DNA of 64,000 bases, from NCBI RefSeq assembly GCF_947487305.1, contig NZ_CANKWH010000002.1, positions 62,001-126,000 on the forward strand. The letters are read 5' to 3'. Below are positions 19,835 to 29,440 of the stretch, in pieces. Below the pieces are notes generated by a model. The model did no database searches, was not told the DNA's origin, and was given only the letters and a program-made list of their open reading frames with translations. How positions within the stretch are numbered: the stretch's first letter is position 1; each line of letters starts with the position of its first letter. The translations under genes were made by a program, and so were the position numbers. Source of the DNA: an uncultured Paracoccus sp. Lineage in GTDB: Bacteria; Pseudomonadota; Alphaproteobacteria; Rhodobacterales; Rhodobacteraceae.

Positions 19835-20571
19835 ACCCCTTCTCGCTTGCGGGTCGCAAGGCGCTGGTGACGGGCGCGAATACCGGGCTGGGTCAGGCCA
19901 TCGCCGTCGGGCTGGCCGCCGCCGGGGCCGAGGTCATCTGCGCCGCGCGCCGCGACTGCGACGAGACCCTGCGCATGATCGCGGCAGCGTGCGGCACCGG
20001 CGGCTACCTGCGGCTCGATTTCGCCGATCCGATGGCGGCGCGGGATGTGTTTACCGGCGCCGGCTTCGACATTCTGGTGAACAATGCCGGGATCATCCGC
20101 CGCGCCGATGCGGTCGAGTTTTCGGAAGCCGATTGGGATGACGTGATCGACGTGAACCTGAAGGCGCTGTTCTTCACCTGTCAGGCCTTCGCCCGCGATT
20201 GTCTGGCCCGCGGCGCGCCCGGCAAGATCGTCAACATCGCCTCGCTGCTGAGCTTCCAGGGCGGCATCCGCGTGCCCAGCTATACCGCCAGCAAGCATGG
20301 CGTGGCCGGGCTGACCAAGCTGATGGCGAATGAATGGGCGGCGAAGGGGATCAACGTGAACGCCATCGCGCCCGGTTACATCGAGACCAACAATACCGAG
20401 GCCCTGCGCGCCGACCCGGGTCGCAACCGCGCCATCCTGGACCGCATTCCCGCCGGACGCTGGGGCCGACCCGAGGATATCGCCGGCACCGCCACCTTCC
20501 TCTGCTCGGACGCTGCCGGCTACCTGCATGGCGTGGTGCTGAATGTCGATGGTGGCTGGATGGCGCGATAA
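19831..20571 (+). CDS. kduD: 2-dehydro-3-deoxy-D-gluconate 5-dehydrogenase
   Basis: A 246-residue classical short-chain dehydrogenase. It has the TGANTGLG cofactor loop at about 14-21, NNAG, the catalytic Ser in ASLLSF and the YTASK Tyr-Lys pair. It reduces 2,5-diketo-3-deoxygluconate, the KduI product, to 2-keto-3-deoxygluconate. The start is the GTG at 19831, within the kduI stop (GTGA). The next step (KdgK and KdgA) is not encoded in this window, so those genes must lie elsewhere. Confidence 0.93.
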   Translation: MNPFSLAGRKALVTGANTGLGQAIAVGLAAAGAEVICAARRDCDETLRMIAAACGTGGYLRLDFADPMAARDVFTGAGFDILVNNAGIIRRADAVEFSEADWDDVIDVNLKALFFTCQAFARDCLARGAPGKIVNIASLLSFQGGIRVPSYTASKHGVAGLTKLMANEWAAKGINVNAIAPGYIETNNTEALRADPGRNRAILDRIPAGRWGRPEDIAGTATFLCSDAAGYLHGVVLNVDGGWMAR

Positions 20572-20605
20572 CTTGTATGATAACTATTGACACATCATAC
20601 GAGTT
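20570..20605. promoter_or_regulatory. candidate operator pair before kdgD
   Basis: AACTTGTATGATAA (20570-20583) and ACATCATACGAGTT (20592-20605) are nearly perfect inverted copies of each other, so each carries the TTGTATGA half-site. A perfect -35-like TTGACA lies at 20587-20592 between them. This suggests a separately regulated promoter for kdgD after kduID. Confidence 0.5.
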
Positions 20606-20612
20606 GCCGTAA

Positions 20613-21563
<951 letters not shown>

Positions 21564-21571
21564 GGGCGGCA

Positions 21572-22636
21572 ATGACCGGGCCTCGCCAGATCACCGAGGA
21601 CAATTGCATCCCCGCGCTGATCGCCCTCGCGGCGCAGCGCGGGTTTTCGGATGGCTGGCGCGAGGGGCTGGACCCCAAGGCGTGGCGCAAGAACGGGCTG
21701 GCGCTGATGCGCGATCTGGCGCTGCCTGATCTGCCCGTGTCTGCGCCGTCTTGGACCGTCGAGGCCGAAGAGCATCTCGGGCCCCATCTGCTGCAATCAC
21801 TGACCCTGCATCTGGCCGAGGGATGGGATGCCCCGGCCCTGTTCCTGCGCCCCAAGACCTCAGCCCCCTGCCCGGCCGTGCTGATGCTGCACGATCACGG
21901 CTCGGAATTTGGCATCGGCAAGGAGAAATGCCTGACCCCGCCCGGTGCCACTGCCCCACGGGTCGCGGCTTGGGCGGGTCGCTTCTTCGGCGGGCAAGTT
22001 CCGGGCGACGAGTTGGCGCGGCGCGGCTTTGCGGTGCTGGCGGTGGATGCGCCGGGCTGGGGCGCAAGGCCCGGCAATGGTTACGAGGCGCAGCAGGCGC
22101 TGGCAGCGAACCTGATGGCGATCGGGACCAGCCCGGCCGGACTGATGGCCTGGGAGGATGCGCGGGCGGCCGAGGTGCTGGCGCAACTGCCGGGAGTCGA
22201 TTCAGGCCGGATCGCGGCGGTCGGGTTTTCGCTTGGCGGCTTTCGCAGTTGGCAGGTGGCCGCACTGTCGCCGCAGGTGCGCGCCGCTGTATCGATCTCA
22301 TGGATGGCGAGCCTGCCCGGCTTGATGGTTCCCGGCAACAACCAGGCCCGCGGACAATCCGCCTTCTGGATGACCCATCCGGTGCTGATGCGCCATCTGG
22401 ACCTGCCGGACATCGCCGCACTGGCCGCGCCGAAACCGCTCTGGGTCGAGGTCGGGCGGGGCGATCACCTGTTCCCCGACGCCGCCGTCGATCCGGCCTT
22501 TCAGACGTTGCGCAGCGTCTGGACGGCATGGGGCGCGGCAGAGCACCTGTCGCTGCATCGCCCCGAAACCGGCCACAGTTTCCTGCCCGACCGACAAGCT
22601 GCGGCCTTCGACTGGCTGCAGACCGCACTGGCCTGA
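21572..22636 (+). CDS. alpha/beta-hydrolase, likely carbohydrate esterase
   Basis: A 354-residue alpha/beta-hydrolase of the dienelactone hydrolase/acetyl xylan esterase type. The nucleophile serine is in VGFSLGGF. The oxyanion region is in LMLHDHGSEFGIGKE. The acid and base residues are probably Asp in GRGDHLFPDA and His in PETGHSFL. No signal peptide is visible, so it would act on imported sugars, for example by removing ester groups from oligouronates. The start is eight bases after the kdgD stop, so co-transcription is likely. The true substrate is unknown. Confidence 0.75.
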   Translation: MTGPRQITEDNCIPALIALAAQRGFSDGWREGLDPKAWRKNGLALMRDLALPDLPVSAPSWTVEAEEHLGPHLLQSLTLHLAEGWDAPALFLRPKTSAPCPAVLMLHDHGSEFGIGKEKCLTPPGATAPRVAAWAGRFFGGQVPGDELARRGFAVLAVDAPGWGARPGNGYEAQQALAANLMAIGTSPAGLMAWEDARAAEVLAQLPGVDSGRIAAVGFSLGGFRSWQVAALSPQVRAAVSISWMASLPGLMVPGNNQARGQSAFWMTHPVLMRHLDLPDIAALAAPKPLWVEVGRGDHLFPDAAVDPAFQTLRSVWTAWGAAEHLSLHRPETGHSFLPDRQAAAFDWLQTALA

Positions 22637-22666
22637 AGGCTTGCGCGACGCCCGGCGCCGCGCTAC

Positions 22667-22697
22667 CACTCGGACATGATGCCAACCTGTCAGACAT
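22667..22697. promoter_or_regulatory. candidate double operator of the second FadR-type gene
   Basis: TGTCAGACA (22688-22696) is a perfect TGTCnGACA palindrome 13 bases before the start codon. About 20 bases upstream lies a partial copy, CGGACATG. The block GGACATGATGCCAACCTGTC is almost repeated at 23879-23899 before the ABC transporter genes. Confidence 0.55.
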
Positions 22698-22709
22698 TCC
22701 CGCGAGGCC

Positions 22710-23453
22710 ATGATGAGCACGCTGTCCCACCTGATGCCCGCCCCCGCCTCGCTGGCCGAGCAGATCGCCGACGGGCTGCGCCGCGAGATCGAGGCCGGCC
22801 AGTTCCAGCCGGGCGACAAGCTGCCGAGCGAGAACGAGTTGACGCGCATCCATTCGGTCAGCCGCACCGTGGTGCGCGAGGCCATTGCCGGCCTGCGTGC
22901 CGACGGGCTTGTCGAGGCCCGCAAGGGGGCGGGGGTCTTCGTACTGGATCTCAGCAACCGCCCCGCGCGCCCCTTTGACGATCTGGCGACGGCGCGGATT
23001 TCCTCGGTCATCGAGCTGCTGGAACTGCGTACCGCCTGCGAGATCGAAGCCGCAGCCTTGGCTGCCGCGCGCCGCTCGCCCGCGCAGCTTGAAGCCATTC
23101 TGGACGCGCATCGTGCGGTGGGCGATTGCCTGCTGGCGGATCAGCCAACCCGCGACGCCGATTTCGCCTTTCACCTCGCCATCTCCGAGGCCACGCAGAA
23201 CCGGCGCTTTCCCGAATTCCTGCAGCTGATCCGTGGCGGCATCATCTCGCGCGGCGATCTGCAAGGCGCGCAGCCGGGGGCGCGGCCCAAGGACTATAAC
23301 CAGGCGCTGCAAGAGGAGCATGGCGTCATCGTCGATGCGATCATGGAGGCCGATGCCGAGGCGGCGCGCGACCGGATGCGGCAGCATCTGCGCGGCAGTC
23401 TGGAACGCTACAAGCTGTTGCTGCGCCATCGGCAAAGCAGCGCCGAGGCGTGA
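22710..23453 (+). CDS. FadR-family (GntR) transcriptional regulator, second copy
   Basis: A 247-residue paralogue of the regulator at 18.1-18.8 kb, in the same FadR/FCD family. Its winged helix-turn-helix reads EIEAGQFQPGDKLPSENELT and SRTVVREAIAGLRADGLVE. The FCD domain has DADFAFHLAISEA and the late histidine RMRQHL. ATG 22710 and 22713 are both possible and 22713 is better spaced from GCGAGG. A perfect operator-like palindrome lies directly upstream, which suggests autorepression. The TGTCnGACA sites before kdgF, the ABC genes and the dehydratase operon make it the likely controller of those units. Confidence 0.87.
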   Translation: MMSTLSHLMPAPASLAEQIADGLRREIEAGQFQPGDKLPSENELTRIHSVSRTVVREAIAGLRADGLVEARKGAGVFVLDLSNRPARPFDDLATARISSVIELLELRTACEIEAAALAAARRSPAQLEAILDAHRAVGDCLLADQPTRDADFAFHLAISEATQNRRFPEFLQLIRGGIISRGDLQGAQPGARPKDYNQALQEEHGVIVDAIMEADAEAARDRMRQHLRGSLERYKLLLRHRQSSAEA

Positions 23454-23461
23454 TCAGATAC

Positions 23462-23472
23462 TTGTCATATAA
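23462..23472. promoter_or_regulatory. candidate operator before kdgF
   Basis: TTGTCATATAA resembles the TTGTCATACAT site before kduI. It lies eight bases after the regulator stop and about 50 bases before the kdgF start, with TATATC 10 bases further on as a possible -10 region. Confidence 0.4.
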
Positions 23473-23519
23473 CTTGGTCTGATATATCCGATGGCACGCC
23501 CCAGTAATCGGAGAGTCTG

Positions 23520-23834
23520 ATGCCCCTGCCCCAGTATCCCGTCCATCACCCGTCAGAAGGCGTCGCCCGTCAGGTTCTGTCTGAGAACCCGGATCTGATG
23601 GTCGTCTCCTTCCGCTTCGACACCGGCGCAACCGGCGCGCTGCACCGGCATCCGCATGTGCAATCGACCTATGTGGCCAGCGGACGCTTTCGCTTTTTCC
23701 GCGATGGCGTCGCGCATGAAATCAAGGCCGGCGACAGCCTGGTCATGGCCGGGAATGTCGAACATGGCTGCGAATGCCTGGAGGCCGGCGAGCTGATCGA
23801 CTGCTTCACCCCGCGCCGGGACGATTTTCTCTAG
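23520..23834 (+). CDS. kdgF: cupin protein KdgF (unsaturated uronate linearisation)
   Basis: A 104-residue single-domain cupin. The metal motif HRHPHVQSTYVASGRF and the second box AGDSLVMAGNVEHG are typical of KdgF, which speeds the conversion of 4,5-unsaturated galacturonate or mannuronate to the linear 5-keto form used by KduI. Length fits (family about 105-115 residues). It sits between a regulator and the ABC importer, each with its own operator-like sites. General cupin functions are possible, but the context makes KdgF the best call. Confidence 0.87.
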   Translation: MPLPQYPVHHPSEGVARQVLSENPDLMVVSFRFDTGATGALHRHPHVQSTYVASGRFRFFRDGVAHEIKAGDSLVMAGNVEHGCECLEAGELIDCFTPRRDDFL

Positions 23835-23853
23835 CCGCCGCCTCGCAGGTGAC

Positions 23854-23903
23854 TTGACAGACATGTCATAACTTGTCAGACATGATGGCAAGCCTGTCAG
23901 ATT
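23854..23903. promoter_or_regulatory. candidate promoter/operators of the ABC importer operon
   Basis: A -35-like TTGACA (23854-23859) is followed by TTGTCAGACAT (23873-23883) and CCTGTCAGATT (23893-23903), two operator copies with centres 20 bases apart. The ribosome site AGGGAGGA comes about 25 bases later. The TGACAGACATGTCA stretch is itself partly symmetrical. Confidence 0.5.
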
Positions 23904-23940
23904 CGTTTCCGCCGCCAGGTTGCGGCGAAGGGAGGAACCC

Positions 23941-24963
23941 GTGCTGACCGAATATCCCCGCCTGCGCAGCGTTCTGGGTCAAGCGACCACCATCGCGATC
24001 ACCCTGCTTGGCCTCTTGCTGCTGACCTTCATCATCGGCCGGATGATGCCGGCCGATCCGGTCCGCGCCATTGTCGGCGAGGATGCCTCGCGCGAGACCT
24101 ATGAGCAGGTCTTCAACCAGCTTGGCCTTGACCGGCCGGTCTGGGAACAGTTCCTGCGTTACCTGGGCGACGTGTTCAGCGGCGATTTCGGCACCTCGAT
24201 CCGCACCGGCCAGCCGGTGATCAACGACATCCTGCACGTGATGCCCGCGACCATTGAACTCGCCACGCTGGCCATCCTGATCGGTGCCGGTCTGGGTGTG
24301 CCCCTGGGCGTCATCGCGGCGGTGAACAAGGACCGCTGGCCGGATCATGTCGTGCGGGTCTTCAGCCTTTTCGGTCATTCCATGCCGATCTTCTGGACCG
24401 GGATGATCGCGCTGATCATCTTCTATGCCAAGCTGGGCTGGGTCGGCGGTTCGGGGCGGATGAGCCAGTTCTACATCGGCATGGTCCCCGACCGCACCGG
24501 CTTCCTGCTGATCGACAGCCTCTTGGCCGGGCAGATGGACGTGTTCTGGTCGGCGATCAACCACCTGATCCTGCCCGCCGCGCTGCTGGGCTATTCCTCT
24601 TCGGCCTATATCACCCGGATGACCCGCAGCTTCATGCTGGACCAGCTGGGTCAGGAATACATGACCACGGCGCGGGTGAAGGGCCTGTCGAAGCGGCAGA
24701 CGATCTGGCACCACGCCTTCGGCAATATCAAGGTGCAGCTCGTGACCATCGTGGCGCTGGCCTATGGCGGGCTCCTGGAAGGCGCGGTGCTGATCGAGAC
24801 GGTCTTTGGCTGGCCCGGCTTCGGTCAGTATCTGACCAACAACCTGATCATCGGCGACATGAACGCGGTGATGACCTGCGTGCTGATCGTCGGCGTCATC
24901 TTCATCGCCCTGAACCTGCTTTCGGACCTTCTCTACCGTGTCTTTGACCCGAGGACGAAATGA
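23941..24963 (+). CDS. ABC transporter permease (DppB/OppB type)
   Basis: A 340-residue inner-membrane permease with six predicted transmembrane segments. The N-terminal TAXI-like region MPADPVRAIVG and GDFGTSIRTGQPV are features of the Dpp/Opp permease family. The EAA loop reads YMTTARVKGLSKRQTIWHHAFGN. The start is GTG 23941 with the strong ribosome site AGGGAGGA. Its stop overlaps the second permease by four bases. Given its neighbours it probably imports uronate oligomers or aldarates, not peptides. That substrate is inference. Confidence 0.9.
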   Translation: MLTEYPRLRSVLGQATTIAITLLGLLLLTFIIGRMMPADPVRAIVGEDASRETYEQVFNQLGLDRPVWEQFLRYLGDVFSGDFGTSIRTGQPVINDILHVMPATIELATLAILIGAGLGVPLGVIAAVNKDRWPDHVVRVFSLFGHSMPIFWTGMIALIIFYAKLGWVGGSGRMSQFYIGMVPDRTGFLLIDSLLAGQMDVFWSAINHLILPAALLGYSSSAYITRMTRSFMLDQLGQEYMTTARVKGLSKRQTIWHHAFGNIKVQLVTIVALAYGGLLEGAVLIETVFGWPGFGQYLTNNLIIGDMNAVMTCVLIVGVIFIALNLLSDLLYRVFDPRTK

Positions 24964-25847
24964 CCGATCTTCCCCTGCCGACCCGCCGCATCCCCGGCCC
25001 TCTGCTGGCGCTGCGCAACATCCTGACCTTCCTGATCCGCCAGCCAACCTCGGCCTTCGGGTTGATCGTGCTGGCGGTGCTGATCCTGACGGCGATCTTC
25101 GCGCCGCTGATCGCCACGCACGATCCCTATGTGCAGGACCTGAACAACGTGCTTCAGGCGCCGGGGAACGGCCATCTCTTCGGCACGGATGAGCTCGGCC
25201 GCGACATCTTCAGCCGGCTGGTCTGGGGCGCGCGGATCACCCTGACGATCATCTTCCTCGTGACCATCGTCGTCGGGCCGCTTGGCCTTCTCGTCGGCAC
25301 TACGTCGGGCTATTTCGGCGGGCGCTTCGACACGGTGATGATGCGTATCACCGACATCTTCCTGTCCTTCCCCTCGCTGATCCTGTCGCTGGCCTTTGTC
25401 GCCGCGCTTGGTCCCAGCCTCAACAATGCCATCATCGCCATCGGCCTGACCTCTTGGCCGCCGATCGCGCGGCTGGCGCGGGCCGAGACCATGACCTTCC
25501 GCAAGGCCGATTACATCGCCGCCGCGCGGTTGCAGGGCGCCTCGCCCATGCGGATCATCCTGAAATCCATCGTGCCGATGTGCCTGCCCTCGGTGATGAT
25601 CCGTCTGACGCTGAACATGGCCACGGTCATCCTGACCGCCGCGGGCCTCGGCTTCCTGGGCCTTGGCGCGCAGCCGCCATTGCCGGAATGGGGTGCGATG
25701 ATCGCCACCGGCCGGCGCTACATGATCGACAGCTGGTGGCTGGTCACGTTCCCCGGCCTCGCCATCCTGACCGTCAGCCTTGCCTTCAACTTGTTGGGTG
25801 ATGGTTTGCGCGACGCCCTTGACCCGAAGCAGATGAACCGGAGGTAA
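24960..25847 (+). CDS. ABC transporter permease (DppC/OppC type)
   Basis: A 295-residue partner permease. An N-terminal OppC segment with FGTDELGRDIFSRL (about 74-87) and the EAA loop YIAAARLQGASPMRIILKSI place it in the DppC family. About six transmembrane segments are visible. It overlaps the first permease gene by four bases (ATGA) and is followed four bases later by the first ATPase gene, so the four genes form one operon. Confidence 0.92.
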   Translation: MTDLPLPTRRIPGPLLALRNILTFLIRQPTSAFGLIVLAVLILTAIFAPLIATHDPYVQDLNNVLQAPGNGHLFGTDELGRDIFSRLVWGARITLTIIFLVTIVVGPLGLLVGTTSGYFGGRFDTVMMRITDIFLSFPSLILSLAFVAALGPSLNNAIIAIGLTSWPPIARLARAETMTFRKADYIAAARLQGASPMRIILKSIVPMCLPSVMIRLTLNMATVILTAAGLGFLGLGAQPPLPEWGAMIATGRRYMIDSWWLVTFPGLAILTVSLAFNLLGDGLRDALDPKQMNRR

Positions 25848-25850
25848 GCC

Positions 25851-26687
25851 ATGGACCCCATCCTTGACGTGCAGAACCTTGCCATCCGCTATGCCGGTTC
25901 CCCGGTGGATGCCGTGCGCGGGGTGAGCTTCACCCTTGGCCGCGAGCGCCTTGGCATCGTCGGCGAAAGCGGCTCGGGCAAGTCGACCGTGGGCCGGGCA
26001 CTGCTGAAGCTGCTGCCCGGCGCAAAGATCAGCGCCGACCGCATCCGCTTCGAGGATCTGGACCTTCTGGCCCAGAGCGAGGCCGAGATGCTGAAGATCC
26101 GCGGCCGGCGCATGTCGATGATCCTGCAGGACCCGAAATTCTCGCTGAACCCGATCCACCGGGTCGGCGATCAGGTGGCCGAGACCTATCTGCGGCATTT
26201 CCCCGCCTCACGGGCCGTCGCCAAGGCCAAGACGCTGGAGATGCTGGAGGCGGTGAAGATCCGCGACCCCGAGCGGGTGCATGACCTTTACCCGCACAAG
26301 ATCTCGGGTGGCATGGGCCAGCGGGTGATGATCGCCATGATGCTGCTGGCGGACCCCGATCTGGTCATCGCCGACGAGCCGACCAGCGCGCTGGACGTCA
26401 CCGTGCGCCTGCAGGTCTTGAACATCCTCGACGGGCTGGTGCGCGATCGCGGCATCGGGCTGATCATGATCAGCCATGACCTGAACCTGGTGCGAAATTT
26501 CTGTGACCGGGTGCTGATCATGTATGCGGGTCGGGTGGTCGAAACGCTGAACGCGGCCGAGATGGACCGCGCCCAGCATCCCTATACCCGCGGCCTTCTG
26601 GCCGCGCAGCCGCGCATCGGCGGCGGCCGTCAACCGCTGGCCGTGCTGGACCGTCGCCCTGAATGGAAAGAGGAGGCCGTGCTGTGA
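25851..26687 (+). CDS. ABC transporter ATP-binding protein (DppD-like, short form)
   Basis: A 278-residue ATPase with Walker A GESGSGKST (about 38-46), signature KISGGMGQRV, Walker B DLVIADEPTSALD and the switch histidine in MISHDLN. Dpp/Opp ATPases usually have about 320 residues with a C-terminal oligopeptide extension. This one stops soon after the nucleotide-binding domain, so the extension is missing. The signature has SGGMG in place of the common SGGMR/SGGQ. It overlaps the second ATPase gene by four bases. Confidence 0.9.
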   Translation: MDPILDVQNLAIRYAGSPVDAVRGVSFTLGRERLGIVGESGSGKSTVGRALLKLLPGAKISADRIRFEDLDLLAQSEAEMLKIRGRRMSMILQDPKFSLNPIHRVGDQVAETYLRHFPASRAVAKAKTLEMLEAVKIRDPERVHDLYPHKISGGMGQRVMIAMMLLADPDLVIADEPTSALDVTVRLQVLNILDGLVRDRGIGLIMISHDLNLVRNFCDRVLIMYAGRVVETLNAAEMDRAQHPYTRGLLAAQPRIGGGRQPLAVLDRRPEWKEEAVL

Positions 26688-27445
26688 CCAAATCCGTCGA
26701 GATCAAGGACCTGTCGATCACCTTTGGGGTCGGCCCGTCCGCCGTGAAGGTTCTGCCGGGCGTCACCTTCTCGGTCGCGCCGGGCGAGTGCTTTGGCCTT
26801 GTGGGCGAAAGCGGCTCGGGCAAGTCCACGGTGCTGCGCTGCGTCTCGATGCTGACCGATTTCTGGCAGGGCGAGGTGCGGATCGACGGCCAAAGCGTCC
26901 GCGATCTGCCGCAGCAGCAGCGTTGCCGGCAATTGCAGATGGTGTTCCAGGATCCCTATGGCAGCCTGCATCCCCGCCAGTCGGTGCGCACCGTGCTGTC
27001 GGAACCCCTGCGCATCCACGGCATCGGTGAGCGCGAGGCGCGGATGCGCGCAGCGATGGTCGATGTCGGTCTGCCGGTCGATTTCCTCGACCGCTTTCCG
27101 CACCAGCTGTCCGGCGGCCAGCGCCAGCGCGTCGCCATTGCCCGCGCGCTGATCCTCGAGCCCTCGGTGCTGCTGCTGGACGAGCCGACCTCGGCACTGG
27201 ATGTCTCGGTTCAGGCCGAGATCCTGAACCTCTTGGCGCGGCTGCGCGAGGAGCGTGGCTTCACCTATATCATGGTGACGCATGATCTGGCGGTGGTTGA
27301 CCATATGTGCGACCGCTTCGCCGTCATGCTGCATGGCGAGATCACCGAGATCCTGCCGCGCGAGGCAATCCCCGGCAACGGCGCGAGCCATCCCTATGCG
27401 CGCGAACTGATCGGGGCCTCGCTGGAATATGAGGGGCTGATGTAG
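26684..27445 (+). CDS. ABC transporter ATP-binding protein (DppF-like, short form)
   Basis: A 253-residue ATPase with Walker A GESGSGKST, signature QLSGGQRQRV, Walker B LLLDEPTSALD and TMVTHDL-type switch (MVTHDLAVV). The start is GTG 26684 inside the preceding stop codon (GTGA), with AGAGGAGG upstream. Like its partner it lacks the C-terminal peptide-transporter extension. It is the last gene of the importer operon and is followed by a good terminator. The binding protein is encoded on the opposite strand just beyond. Confidence 0.9.
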   Translation: MTKSVEIKDLSITFGVGPSAVKVLPGVTFSVAPGECFGLVGESGSGKSTVLRCVSMLTDFWQGEVRIDGQSVRDLPQQQRCRQLQMVFQDPYGSLHPRQSVRTVLSEPLRIHGIGEREARMRAAMVDVGLPVDFLDRFPHQLSGGQRQRVAIARALILEPSVLLLDEPTSALDVSVQAEILNLLARLREERGFTYIMVTHDLAVVDHMCDRFAVMLHGEITEILPREAIPGNGASHPYARELIGASLEYEGLM

Positions 27446-27468
27446 GGCATCGCCCCAAGCACAGCAGC

Positions 27469-27500
27469 AAGGGCCGCGCCGAGAGGTGCGGCCTTTCTCG
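27469..27500 (+). terminator. terminator of the ABC importer operon
   Basis: A 12-bp stem with two wobble pairs (AAGGGCCGCGCC with GGTGCGGCCTTT), tetraloop GAGA, then CTCGTT. It lies 24 bases after the last stop codon. The T tract is short, so termination may be partial. Confidence 0.65.
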
Positions 27501-27530
27501 TTGCGACACTGCAGATCGCCGTCGCACCCT

Positions 27531-27695
27531 GCCCGGGAACAAGGGCGAAGCCCGCCCGGGCCAGCGCCGGCCCGTCCCCCGGGTCGGCGCTTTGGTGCGT
27601 CAGTCCCGAGCTCTGGCAGACGAGGGGCTTGGCACCATAAACCACGCCGGCGAACCGCCGCGATGCCACCCCACGGGCCGGCGCTGCCCCTCTGT
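27531..27695 (+). repeat. intergenic double-hairpin repeat, copy 2
   Basis: About 165 bases match 9041-9211. The first inverted repeat is formed by CCCGGGAACAAGGGCG and CGCCCGGG. The second hairpin is AGCGCCGGCCCG/CGGGTCGGCGCT. The conserved tail contains TTGGCACCATAAACC and CCCCACGGGCCGGCGCTG. It lies between two terminators and between convergent genes, so it would not be part of either mRNA if they stop there. Confidence 0.75.
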
Positions 27696-27703
27696 TACAC
27701 AAA

Positions 27704-27733
27704 CCAAAACGGGCGCATCCTGCGATGCGCCCG
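27704..27733 (-). terminator. rho-independent terminator of the binding-protein operon
   Basis: On the minus strand a perfect 10-bp stem (CGGGCGCATC with GATGCGCCCG, loop GCAG) is followed by TTTTGGTTTG. It starts 26 bases after the stop codon of the binding-protein gene. Confidence 0.9.
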
Positions 27734-27759
27734 CCTCCGGGAGGAAATTTTGGTCCCTG

Positions 27760-29358
27760 TCACCGCTCCTTGGTGACTCCTTCGAACCGCGAGACCCAGG
27801 GCGAGACGATCATGCCCGAGATATCGGCCTGGTAGGCGGCGGTATCGATCACCTCGGAGAAGGGCTGGATCGACATGACCGCGGTTTCCATATGGGTCTG
27901 GATGTCCTCATAGGCCTTGGCCTGCGCCGCCGGGTCCTGCACCAGCAGCGCCTCCTCGATCATCTTGTTCAGGTCGGCATCATAGAAGCTGGTGCGCCAG
28001 CCCTGGTAGTTGGTCAGCTTGGCCTCGTCGCTGTTATCGGGGTTATAGGCCATCGAGCGCAGGTTGCTGTCCGGGTGCGGCTGCTGGCCGCCACCGCCGC
28101 GACCGACGATCAGTTCGAAATTCCGCTCGCGCATCGCGCCATAGATCTGGTCGCCCGAGCCGGTGATCAGCTCCGCCTCGATCCCGGCCTGCGCCAGCGT
28201 GTTCTGGATCGCCGTCGCCGCCTTCATGAACGGGTCTTCCGACAGCACGCGCAGCGTGGTCTTGAACCCGTCGGGAAAGCCGGCTTCCGCCAAGAGCGCC
28301 TTGGCCTTCTCCACGTCCAGCGTGTAGCCCGGATCGGGCAAGAGCCCCATCACCCCGGTCGACAGCGGACGCTGGTGCTTCTTGCCGTAGAAGGGCATCA
28401 CCGCCTTGTCGAGCCCGTCATAATCGATCAGGTAACGCAGTGCCTCGCGCACCTTGGGATTGGCCAGACGCTCATCCTTCATCGACACGGCGAGGTAATA
28501 GAAACCCGCACCGGGGGTCGACTCGACCTTCAGCGCCTCGTTCCCGGCCAGCGCGGTCAGGTCGGGGGCCTGCATGGAATAGGCCACGTCGATATCGCCC
28601 TGTTCCAGCATCAGCCGCTGCGACTGCGATTCCGGCAGGTGGCGCATCATCACCCGGGTCATCGCCGGCGCCTCGCCCCAATAGGCGTCGTTCCGGGTCA
28701 GGATGATGTATTCATTCGAGGCCCATTGCGTCAGCACATAGGGACCCGATCCGGCCGAATTCAGCGTCAGCCAGGCCGTGCCCTGGTCGCCGTCCTGCTC
28801 GTTCTCCTGAACCAGCTTGCTGTCGAGGATCGAGCCGGGGCCGCTCAGCGCCAGCGTCATCAGGACCAGATTGGGGTCATCGGCTTGCGGCAGGTTCAGC
28901 ACGAAGGTCCGGTCATCCTCGGCCACGAACGACTGATCGGCGGCCTCGGGGGTGAAGCCGCGGGTCTTGAGGAAAGACGCCTGCGCAAGGTTCAGCTGCA
29001 TCAGCCGCTTGAAGCTGTAGACCACATCCGCCGCAGTCACCGGATTGCCCGAGGCGAATTTCGCACCTTCGCGCAGGGTAAAGCGGATCGACATGCGATC
29101 GGGCGCGACCTCCCAGCTTTCGGCCAGGCGCGGCTGGATGCTGCGATCCTCGGGCGAGAGGATGACCAGCGTGTCATAGACATTGTTCAAGACCTGCACC
29201 GTTTCGCGGCCGGTGATGGCGGCGGGGTCCAGCGTCAGGATATTGTTCATCGAGGTGGCGACGATCAGCTGATCCTCGGGCGTTTCCGCCAGCGCGGCCA
29301 GCGGGTTCGCCCCGATCAAAAGCGCGCCGAGCGCCACCGAAGCAAGAAAATGTTTCAT
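27760..29358 (-). CDS. ABC transporter substrate-binding protein (family 5, Dpp/Opp type)
   Basis: A 532-residue periplasmic binding protein. The signal peptide ends in LAALA at residue 24. The mature protein has family-5 hallmarks such as LTLDPAAITGRETVQVLNNVYDTL near the start, FTLREGAKFASGNPVTAADV, and the late AKALLAEAGFPDGFKTTL. It surely serves the importer encoded at 23.9-27.4 kb. Being on the opposite strand, it is controlled from the promoter at 31.3 kb with the dehydratase and GDSL genes, or alone. The start is ATG 29358 behind AAGGGAGGA. The substrate is inferred to be an acidic sugar. Confidence 0.92.
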   Translation of the reverse strand: MKHFLASVALGALLIGANPLAALAETPEDQLIVATSMNNILTLDPAAITGRETVQVLNNVYDTLVILSPEDRSIQPRLAESWEVAPDRMSIRFTLREGAKFASGNPVTAADVVYSFKRLMQLNLAQASFLKTRGFTPEAADQSFVAEDDRTFVLNLPQADDPNLVLMTLALSGPGSILDSKLVQENEQDGDQGTAWLTLNSAGSGPYVLTQWASNEYIILTRNDAYWGEAPAMTRVMMRHLPESQSQRLMLEQGDIDVAYSMQAPDLTALAGNEALKVESTPGAGFYYLAVSMKDERLANPKVREALRYLIDYDGLDKAVMPFYGKKHQRPLSTGVMGLLPDPGYTLDVEKAKALLAEAGFPDGFKTTLRVLSEDPFMKAATAIQNTLAQAGIEAELITGSGDQIYGAMRERNFELIVGRGGGGQQPHPDSNLRSMAYNPDNSDEAKLTNYQGWRTSFYDADLNKMIEEALLVQDPAAQAKAYEDIQTHMETAVMSIQPFSEVIDTAAYQADISGMIVSPWVSRFEGVTKER

Positions 29359-29440
29359 GGGTCCTCCCTTATGCCGCGTCACGGGCGCGCGGCGCGCCAT
29401 CTCATCCGCAGCTTCCCTGCGGCAGTCCTGCGCCCGCCTG

